A stretch of 7,811 bases of DNA from CAYXOX01 sp964466745 (lineage in GTDB: Bacteria; Pseudomonadota; Alphaproteobacteria; Rhodobacterales; Rhodobacteraceae), in assembly GCA_964466745.1 (NCBI GenBank), contig CAYXOX010000142.1:1-7811 (forward strand). The letters are read 5' to 3'. Shown piece after piece: positions 1-4,841 of this stretch; the first letter of the stretch is position 1, and each line of letters starts with the position of its first letter. Made by a program: the position numbers and the translations under genes. Under the pieces are notes generated by a model. That model did not search any database. It saw only the letters and a list, made by a program, of their open reading frames with translations, and was not told where the DNA came from.

Positions 1-1
1 C

Positions 2-436
2 CCCGGCTGCGGCGCAGAATACATGGGGCGCATCTCGGGCCCGCTGATGGACCGGTTCGACCTGCGGGTCGAGGTGCCGCCCGTCGCCTATTCCGATCTC
101 GACCTGCCGCCTTCCGGGGCCAGCTCGGCAGAGATCTCTGCTCGTGTGGCGGCCGCGCGCCAGCGGCAGGCGGAGCGCTACTCCGAGCATCCGAGGATCA
201 GGGTGAACGCGGATGCCGAAGGAAGCGCGCTCGAGGAGATCGCCGCGCCCGACGCAGAGGGGCGGGAGTTGCTGCTGCGGGTCGCGGAGCGCATGGGCCT
301 CTCCGCGCGCGGATATCACCGGGTGTTGCGCGTCGCGCGGACCCTCGCCGATCTCGAGGGCACCGGCCCGGTGCGGCGGCCCCATGTTGCCGAGGCTCTT
401 GGCTACCGCCTTGCGATGACGCCCGAGCCGGCCTGA
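2..436 (+). CDS. comM: ComM/YifB family Mg-chelatase-like AAA+ ATPase, C-terminal end (5' truncated by window edge)
   Basis: This is the last 144 codons of a ComM-type protein; the reading frame is open to the left edge, so the ATG at 23 is internal and not the start. The conserved RISGPLMDRFDLRVEVP block lies at 29-79 and is characteristic of ComM and the related magnesium-chelatase AAA+ proteins. It is followed by a helical C-terminal domain with LSARGYHRVLRVARTLADLEG (about 301-363, a sensor-2-like region) and a closing HVAEALGYR motif. ComM is a hexameric helicase that promotes branch migration of incoming single-stranded DNA during natural transformation, and it acts in the cytoplasm. 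The Walker A and B motifs would lie upstream, outside the window. The gene runs convergently into the hydrolase gene and overlaps its 3' end by 34 bp. Family assignment is firm; whether this organism is naturally competent cannot be judged from here. Confidence 0.92.
   Translation, partial: PGCGAEYMGRISGPLMDRFDLRVEVPPVAYSDLDLPPSGASSAEISARVAAARQRQAERYSEHPRIRVNADAEGSALEEIAAPDAEGRELLLRVAERMGLSARGYHRVLRVARTLADLEGTGPVRRPHVAEALGYRLAMTPEPA
360..374. repeat. 15-bp palindrome near the 3' end of comM, downstream of the leftward gene block
   Basis: GCACCGG (360-366) and CCGGTGC (368-374) are perfect inverted arms around a single C. For leftward transcripts it lies 29-43 nt beyond the hydrolase stop and could fold into a 6-bp stem with a 3-nt loop. 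No T-run follows in the leftward direction, so it does not qualify as an intrinsic terminator, but it could mark or stabilise a 3' end. Confidence 0.3.
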
Positions 437-1338
437 GCCGCGTCGTGGCAGGCGCGGGCGAAGCGCGCTGCCCGCGCAACCGCTGCGCCTGCCTCCGGCA
501 CGCGCGGCCCCATGAGCTGGACGACATGGGGTGCGTCGGGCAACACGTCGAGCGTTGCCGAACCGCCGGCGTCGCGCAGTAGCTGGGCCATCCGCGCCGC
601 GTCGTCGAAGAGGATCTCGCTCCGCGCGACCTGCAGCAGCACGGGCGGAGGCGGCGCGGCGAAGCCGGCGTAAAGCGGCGAGATACGCGGGTCCCGCGGG
701 TTCTGGCCGGCAAGCGAATACTGCGCCACCTCGGGCAGGCGTTCGGCGGGAAGGAGCGCGTCCTTCCGGGCGTTTGCCGTGAGCGATGCGCCGGTGCCGG
801 CGAGATCGGTCCAGGGCGAGAAGGCGAAGAGCCCGGCGGGAGCCCTGCCGCGCGCGCAGAGCCAGGCCATCAGCGCCAGCGCAAGGCCGCCTCCGGCACT
901 GTCGCCGCCCAGCACGATGTCGCCGGGGGCGTATCCGAGCGCTTCGAGCCGCGTCCAGGCCGCGCAGGCATCCTCGAAGGCGGCCGGAAACGGGGCCTCC
1001 GGGGCGAGACGGTAGCGCGGTGCGCAGACTTCGCACCCCGTGCCTTCGGAGAGCCAGCCGAGCAGGCCCTGGTGGGTGGCCGGGCTGCCGGCCACATAGG
1101 CGCCGCCGTGAAAATAGAGAACGAGGCGCCCCGGCGGCAGGGGCCGTGTGCTCACCCAGTCCAGCCGCAGCGGGCCGTTCCGGCGGACGCGGCGGCAGAG
1201 GTGGGCCGGGCGCGGGAAGAAGAACTGCGCCGCAAGCTCGAACTCCCGGCGCGCGGCTGCCGGCGTCGCGGTTCGGCGCAGGCGCGGCTTGACGAGGTGG
1301 CGCGCGATGGCGGTGACGATCGCCAGGCGCAGGCTCAT
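403..1338 (-). CDS. alpha/beta hydrolase, hormone-sensitive-lipase (family IV) type esterase
   Basis: This 311-residue protein is the usual size for bacterial family IV (HSL-like, alpha/beta hydrolase_3) carboxylesterases, which cleave short-chain esters. Visible motifs in order are the oxyanion-hole HGGAY at residues 77-81 (HGGG is the commoner form), YRLAPEAPFPA at 109-119, the nucleophile elbow GDSAGG at 145-150 with Ser147, DPRISPLYA at 216-224, an acid-residue region SEILFDDA at 240-247, and the likely catalytic His271 in DAPHV. At the place where relatives have the catalytic Asp of a DPLxD motif, this protein has Glu241. No signal peptide is evident, so it is probably cytoplasmic. The ATG sits one base after the gshB stop (TGA-C-ATG) without a clear Shine-Dalgarno sequence, which suggests translation by reinitiation from gshB. 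The natural substrate is unknown. A link to glutathione metabolism would be speculative. Confidence 0.9.
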   Translation of the reverse strand: MSLRLAIVTAIARHLVKPRLRRTATPAAARREFELAAQFFFPRPAHLCRRVRRNGPLRLDWVSTRPLPPGRLVLYFHGGAYVAGSPATHQGLLGWLSEGTGCEVCAPRYRLAPEAPFPAAFEDACAAWTRLEALGYAPGDIVLGGDSAGGGLALALMAWLCARGRAPAGLFAFSPWTDLAGTGASLTANARKDALLPAERLPEVAQYSLAGQNPRDPRISPLYAGFAAPPPPVLLQVARSEILFDDAARMAQLLRDAGGSATLDVLPDAPHVVQLMGPRVPEAGAAVARAARFARACHDAAQAGSGVIARR

Positions 1339-1339
1339 G

Positions 1340-2284
1340 TCAGGTCGCCCGGCGGCGCTCGATCGCCTCCCAGACGGTGGCGGCGATATTGCGGCCGTCG
1401 AAGCGCTCGAGCTCCTGCAGGCCGGTGGGCGAGGTCACGTTGATCTCGGTGAGGTGGCGGCCGATCACGTCGATCCCGACGAAGAGCTGCCCGCGCTCGC
1501 GCAGCGCGGGGCCGATTGCCGCGCAGATCTCGCGGTCGCGCGGGGTGAGCTCCGCGGGCTCGGCCCGGCCCCCGACATGGAGGTTCGAGCGCGTTTCTCC
1601 GGCCGCGGGCACCCGGTTGATGGCGCCGGCCGGTTCGCCGTCGACGAGGATCACCCGCTTGTCGCCCGAGGCCACCTCGGGGAGGAACTTCTGTGCGATC
1701 AGCGGTTCTCGGCTGAAGGACGCGAAGAGCTCGTGCAGCGCGGCGAGGTTGCCATCGCCACCGGCCAGCTTGAAAACGCCGGCGCCCCCGTTTCCGTAGA
1801 GCGGCTTCAGGATGATGTCGCCATGACGGGCGCGGAAGTCCCGCAGCTCGGCAAGGTCCCGCGCGATCATCGTCGGAGGCGTGAGCTCGGGAAAATCGAG
1901 CACGAAGAGCTTCTCCGGCAGGTTGCGGACCCAGCCCGGATCGTTGACCACGAGCGTTCCCGGCGCGAGGCGTTCGAGCAGGTGGGTGGTGGTGATGTAG
2001 GCCATGTCGAACGGCGGGTCTTGCCGCAGCCAGACCACGTCGATTCCTGCGAGATCGAGCCGTTCCTCCTCGCCGAGGCGGGCATGGGCGCCGGGCTCGC
2101 GGGACAGGTGCACGGGCCGCGCCCGGGCCACGATGCGCCCCTCGTCGAAGGTGAGCTTGTCGGGCGTGTAGACCCACAGGGCATGGCCCCGTGCCTGTGC
2201 CTCCTCGGCGAGCCTGAAGCTGGTGTCGGCGGCAATGTCCACCGACTCGATCGGATCCATCTGGAATGCTACCCGCAGCGCCAT
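1340..2284 (-). CDS. gshB: glutathione synthetase
   Basis: The 314-residue product matches the bacterial GshB length (about 315) and joins gamma-glutamylcysteine and glycine with ATP to make glutathione in the cytoplasm. It is an ATP-grasp enzyme. Recognisable blocks are QMDPIESV at 8-15, RQDPPFDMAYI at 87-97, NDPGWVRNLPEKL at 114-126, the glycine-rich ATP-binding KPLYGNGGAGVF at 160-171, NLHVGGR at 234-240, and the metal- and ATP-site strand GIDVIGRHLTEINVTSPTG at 270-288. The start is the ATG at 2284 because MALRVAFQMDPIES aligns with the conserved GshB N-terminus and GAGGCGG lies just upstream. The in-frame extension further upstream has low-complexity arginine-rich character and crosses into yraN, so I rejected it. 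The gene follows yraN after 71 bp with a plausible promoter of its own, and is followed at once by the hydrolase. Confidence 0.96.
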   Translation of the reverse strand: MALRVAFQMDPIESVDIAADTSFRLAEEAQARGHALWVYTPDKLTFDEGRIVARARPVHLSREPGAHARLGEEERLDLAGIDVVWLRQDPPFDMAYITTTHLLERLAPGTLVVNDPGWVRNLPEKLFVLDFPELTPPTMIARDLAELRDFRARHGDIILKPLYGNGGAGVFKLAGGDGNLAALHELFASFSREPLIAQKFLPEVASGDKRVILVDGEPAGAINRVPAAGETRSNLHVGGRAEPAELTPRDREICAAIGPALRERGQLFVGIDVIGRHLTEINVTSPTGLQELERFDGRNIAATVWEAIERRRAT

Positions 2285-2312
2285 ATCCGCCTCGCTCTGG
2301 TGTCGGTGGCGC

Positions 2313-2341
2313 GTTGTCGGGCGCGGGCGGGGAAAGGTCAA
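2313..2341 (-). promoter_or_regulatory. candidate sigma70-type promoter for gshB
   Basis: On the minus strand, TTGACC (2341-2336; 5 of 6 to the -35 consensus) is followed after 17 bp by GACAAC (2318-2313; 3 of 6 to the -10 consensus). It lies in the 71-bp gap between the yraN stop and the gshB ATG. Transcription would begin near 2306, about 22 nt before the start codon, leaving room for the GAGGCGG ribosome-binding site. The spacing and location are good and the -10 element is weak. It would let gshB and the hydrolase be expressed apart from rsmI-yraN. Confidence 0.4.
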
Positions 2342-2355
2342 TGGCGGCCGGCGGC

Positions 2356-2712
2356 TCAGGCCGTGCCGAAAGCGTTCTCCACGACCTGCACCTCGCCGCG
2401 CACGTTCACGAGTGCAACGTCGAAGCGGCATTCGGTGAGGGCGCCCCGCGGCTCGCCGTCGAGGAAGGCGGCCGCGGCGCTGCAGATCCTGTCCATCTGA
2501 CGCCGCCCGAGCCGCCAGGCCGCCGCCGCGAAGCTCCCGCTCTTCTTCACCTCCACGAACACGAGCCCCGCGCCGTCGCGCAGCACCAGGTCGATCTCTC
2601 CGGCCGCGTTGCGCATCCGGCGCGCGGCCACGGCGTAGCCGCGCCGCTCGTAATCCGCCGCTACGGCTTCCTCGGCGGCCCGGCCGGCATGGTAGGCAAG
2701 CGCGCCGCTCAC
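2356..2712 (-). CDS. yraN: YraN family (UPF0102) PD-(D/E)XK nuclease-like protein
   Basis: The product is a 118-residue member of UPF0102/YraN, a family of typical length 115-130 with a restriction-endonuclease-like fold and no firmly established role. The sequence shows GEIDLV at 38-43 and FVEVK at 52-56, giving the probable metal-binding set Asp41, Glu54 and Lys56. QMDRI lies at 71-75, where relatives have KQRRI, and RFDVALV at 96-102. The start is GTG at 2712. It overlaps the rsmI stop as GTGA, a GAGGAA ribosome-binding site lies 6 nt upstream, and no ATG is available before residue 33. The overlap points to translational coupling with rsmI. In E. coli yraN is also a neighbour of rsmI, but lies on the lpoA strand. 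Identity is secure at family level; activity on DNA or RNA is not shown by the sequence. Confidence 0.92.
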   Translation of the reverse strand: MSGALAYHAGRAAEEAVAADYERRGYAVAARRMRNAAGEIDLVLRDGAGLVFVEVKKSGSFAAAAWRLGRRQMDRICSAAAAFLDGEPRGALTECRFDVALVNVRGEVQVVENAFGTA

Positions 2713-3572
2713 GGGGTCTTCCTCATGCCGAGGGCGATCTGGTAGACCTCCCGCCTCGGCAGGCCCAGCGCTCCGGCCACGGCCGTTGACGCATCCTTGA
2801 TCCGCATCGTCCGCATCGCGTCCTCCAGGGCCGCCTCCACCGTTTCGCGTTGCGGCCCCTCGGGGCCGGAGGGCCGCCCGATCACGAGCACCACCTCGCC
2901 GCGAACGGGCGTGGCGGCAACGCTCTCGGCCAGTTCGCCGAGGGATCCGCGCCGGATCTCCTCGAACTTCTTCGTCAGTTCCCGGCACAGCGCCGCAGGC
3001 CGTTCGCTTCCGAAACTGTCCGCCAAAAGAGCTAAGGTTTCACCAACGCGCCTTGGAGATTCGTAGAGCACGAGGGTCGCATTGATGCCGCGGAGCGCCT
3101 CCAGAGCCGAATGGCGCGCCGCCGCCGGCACCGGCAGGAACCCCGCGAAATGGATCCTGTCGGTCCCCAGCCCCGAGACGGTGAGCGCGGCAAGCAGCGC
3201 CGAGGGGCCGGGCACCGCGTGCACCGGAACGCCGAGGGCGATGGCGCGGTTGACGAGGCGGTAGCCCGGGTCGGCCAGCAGGGGCGTTCCGGCCTCGGAC
3301 GCGTAGGCGACCGAGGCGCCGCGCAGAAGATGGGCCTCGAGGCCCGGCAGCGCCCGTGCCGCGTTGTGATCGTGGTAGGCCACGAGCGGCCGGCCGGCGG
3401 GCGCCAGCCCGTGGATTTCCATGAGCCTGAGGAGGGTGCGCGTGTCTTCCGCCGCCAGCACGTCGGCGCCGGCGAGCGTGTCGAGCGCGCGCAGCGTGAT
3501 GTCGCGGGCGCGCCCGATCGGGGTTGCCACGAGGTGCAGCCCGGCGGGAACCGGCTCGGCTGGGTAATTCAA
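2709..3572 (-). CDS. rsmI: 16S rRNA (cytidine(1402)-2'-O)-methyltransferase
   Basis: The 287-residue product is a SAM-dependent enzyme of the tetrapyrrole methylase fold that 2'-O-methylates C1402 in the decoding centre of 16S rRNA (E. coli RsmI is 286 residues). Motifs include LVATPIG at 14-20, AEDTR at 41-45, SEAGTPLLADPGY at 92-104, PGPSA at 121-125, ESPRR at 171-175, RELTKKFEE at 197-205 and GEVVLVI at 225-231. Position 93 is Glu where E. coli has Asp (SDAGTP), a conservative change. The start is TTG at 3572. GAGGG lies 7 nt upstream, the N-terminus then gives the expected short lead before LVATPIG, and the frame further upstream runs into the divergent gene. It is the first gene of the leftward block and overlaps yraN by 4 nt. 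Function by homology is secure; the TTG start is well supported but not proven. Confidence 0.95.
   Translation of the reverse strand: MNYPAEPVPAGLHLVATPIGRARDITLRALDTLAGADVLAAEDTRTLLRLMEIHGLAPAGRPLVAYHDHNAARALPGLEAHLLRGASVAYASEAGTPLLADPGYRLVNRAIALGVPVHAVPGPSALLAALTVSGLGTDRIHFAGFLPVPAAARHSALEALRGINATLVLYESPRRVGETLALLADSFGSERPAALCRELTKKFEEIRRGSLGELAESVAATPVRGEVVLVIGRPSGPEGPQRETVEAALEDAMRTMRIKDASTAVAGALGLPRREVYQIALGMRKTP
2719..2724 (-). promoter_or_regulatory. ribosome-binding site of yraN inside the end of rsmI
   Basis: GAGGAA on the minus strand lies 6 nt before GTG 2712, within the last codons of rsmI. It supports the GTG start and allows yraN to be initiated by ribosomes finishing rsmI. Confidence 0.65.
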
Positions 3573-3575
3573 GAC

Positions 3576-3603
3576 TCGACCCTCGGCGGCTGCGTTGTAT
3601 GGT
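3576..3603 (+). promoter_or_regulatory. candidate sigma70-type promoter for the lipoprotein-glnD-murJ block
   Basis: In the 87-bp divergent gap (3573-3659), TCGACC at 3576-3581 (4 of 6 to TTGACA) is followed after 16 bp by TATGGT at 3598-3603 (4 of 6 to TATAAT). Transcription would begin near 3610, giving a leader of about 50 nt before the ATG at 3660. It is the best match I could find by eye. No promoter of comparable quality was obvious for rsmI on the other strand, though TACAAC facing left at 3600-3595 could be a weak -10. This is a pattern match only. Confidence 0.3.
3580..3584 (-). promoter_or_regulatory. ribosome-binding site supporting the TTG start of rsmI
   Basis: GAGGG on the minus strand lies 7 nt before TTG 3572. 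No ATG or GTG occurs between this site and the conserved LVATPIG motif at a comparable distance, so it favours the TTG start. Confidence 0.6.
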
Positions 3604-3616
3604 CGCTCCCGGACGG

Positions 3617-3629
3617 GCGCCACAGGCGC
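3617..3629. repeat. short inverted repeat in the divergent rsmI / lipoprotein intergenic region
   Basis: GCGCC and GGCGC form a perfect 5-bp inverted repeat around ACA. It lies just downstream of the candidate rightward -10 element and upstream of the strong ribosome-binding site, so it could be a small operator or an RNA hairpin in the leader. In GC-rich DNA such a short repeat can easily occur by chance. Confidence 0.3.
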
Positions 3630-3644
3630 AGGACGAAAACGACC

Positions 3645-3652
3645 AGGGAGGA
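3645..3652 (+). promoter_or_regulatory. strong ribosome-binding site of the LpoA-like lipoprotein gene
   Basis: AGGGAGGA lies 7 nt before the ATG at 3660. It is a near-ideal Shine-Dalgarno sequence and fixes the start of this gene. It is the strongest site in the window and suggests a well-translated lipoprotein. Confidence 0.8.
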
Positions 3653-3659
3653 CCCCGCG

Positions 3660-4841
3660 ATGTTCGCCGTTTTCAGGAGTCTGGGCAACCGCCCCCCGCG
3701 CCTTGCTGTCATTGCGGCTGCGTTTCTTCTTGCCGCCTGCGAGCCGTTGCCGGTGGCCGGGCCGACAACGGGCCAGCGGATAGACACCAGCGAACCGGTG
3801 CCGGTGGCGCTGCTGGTGCCGGGCGGATCGGGCAATTCCGCCGACGCGCAGCTCGCCGCCAGCCTTGAGAACGCCGCGCGGCTCGCGGCGTCCGACCTGC
3901 AGGGCGTGCGGATCGACCTGCGCGTCTACGAAACCGCGGGAGACTCCCAGGTGGCCGCCGCTGCGGCCTCGCGTGCCGTGGACGAAGGCGCCAAGATCGT
4001 TCTCGGCCCCGTCTACGCCCAGGCCGCCAATGCCGCCGGCGTGGCGGTAGCGCCGGACAACGTGAACGTGCTGGCCTTCTCCAACAACCCCGAGATCGCG
4101 GGCAACAACGTCTTCGTGCTCGGCAACCTCTTCTCGACGACCGCCGACCGGTTGCTGGCTTATGCACGTTCGCAAGGGCGGAGCCGCATCATGATCGTGC
4201 ACGGCCAGACCGTGGCCGAAGAGCTCGGCCGCGACGCGATCCGCAGCGCGGCCGCCCGCGCCGGGGTCACCGTGGTGGCGACGGCGAGCTACGAGTTCTC
4301 CCAGCAGGGCGTCGTCAACGCGATCCCGATGATCCGCGACGAGGCACGACGCTCGGGGGCGGACACGATCTTCTTCGCGTCCGACACCGCTGGAGCTCTG
4401 CCGCTGCTGGCCCAGCTCCTGCCGGAGTCGGGGATCGACCCGGCGCAGATCCAGTTCATGGGACTGACCCGCTGGGACATTCCGCCCCAGACCCTCGATC
4501 TGCCCGGCGTCCAGGGCGGCTGGTTCGCCCTGCCCGATCCGAGCATGACTGCCCGTTTCCGCGCCCGTTACGCCAGTGCTTACGGCGCCCCGCCGCATCC
4601 CATCGCGGGCCTCGCCTACGACGGTATCGCCGCGATCGGCGCGCTCGTCGCCCAGGGCGACGCGAACGCGCTGACGGGCGCGGCCCTCACCCAAGGCGCC
4701 GGCTTCCAGGGTGTTGGCGGCGTCTTCCGTTTGCGGCCCGACAGGACTAATGAGCGGGGGCTGGCGGTAGCAGAAATCCGCGACAACCAGGTGACAGTGA
4801 TTGACCCTGCTCCCAGAGCCTTCGGCGGGGCTGGCTTCTGA
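3660..4841 (+). CDS. LpoA-like lipoprotein, probable penicillin-binding protein activator (periplasmic-binding-protein fold)
   Basis: The 393-residue product begins with a lipoprotein signal: basic residues RPPR at 11-14, a hydrophobic run at 15-26, and a lipobox ending LAAC with Cys27. The residue after Cys is Glu, not the inner-membrane retention Asp, so outer-membrane attachment is plausible. After a short linker, residues from about 47 to 380 resemble a type I periplasmic binding protein (Peripla_BP_6; PVALLVPGGSG at 47-57, IVLGPVYAQ at 113-121, LAFSNNPEIAG at 138-148). This matches the C-terminal domain of LpoA, the activator of the peptidoglycan synthase PBP1A. The adjacent rsmI supports LpoA kinship, since the two genes are also divergent neighbours in E. 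coli. The N-terminal TPR-like domain of E. coli LpoA is absent. ATG 3660 is chosen for its strong AGGGAGGA site. An alternative is an amino-acid ABC-transporter binding protein, but no transporter genes are adjacent. The activator role is inferred. Confidence 0.85.
   Translation: MFAVFRSLGNRPPRLAVIAAAFLLAACEPLPVAGPTTGQRIDTSEPVPVALLVPGGSGNSADAQLAASLENAARLAASDLQGVRIDLRVYETAGDSQVAAAAASRAVDEGAKIVLGPVYAQAANAAGVAVAPDNVNVLAFSNNPEIAGNNVFVLGNLFSTTADRLLAYARSQGRSRIMIVHGQTVAEELGRDAIRSAAARAGVTVVATASYEFSQQGVVNAIPMIRDEARRSGADTIFFASDTAGALPLLAQLLPESGIDPAQIQFMGLTRWDIPPQTLDLPGVQGGWFALPDPSMTARFRARYASAYGAPPHPIAGLAYDGIAAIGALVAQGDANALTGAALTQGAGFQGVGGVFRLRPDRTNERGLAVAEIRDNQVTVIDPAPRAFGGAGF
4789..4794 (+). promoter_or_regulatory. 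ribosome-binding site supporting the TTG start of glnD
   Basis: AGGTGA lies 6 nt before TTG 4801, inside the 3' end of the lipoprotein gene. An in-frame TGA at 4798-4800 immediately precedes the TTG, so no start further upstream is possible. This site decides for the TTG over later in-frame starts. Confidence 0.65.

Noticed and set aside
360..374. Intrinsic terminator for the leftward gene block
   Set aside because: The palindrome can form a short stem, but no T-rich tract follows it on the minus strand.
2285..2431. N-terminal extension of gshB from an ATG at 2431
   Set aside because: The extra 49 residues are arginine- and proline-rich, overlap the yraN 3' end and are not part of the GshB fold; the conserved N-terminus begins at 2284.
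1148..2500. 450-codon plus-strand open frame opposite gshB and the hydrolase
   Set aside because: It is antisense to two well-supported genes and carries no recognisable domain; high GC depletes stop codons in this frame.
3111..3659. N-terminal extension of the lipoprotein reading frame back to 3111
   Set aside because: It is antisense to rsmI and would bury the signal peptide; the strong AGGGAGGA site and the lipobox fix the start at 3660.
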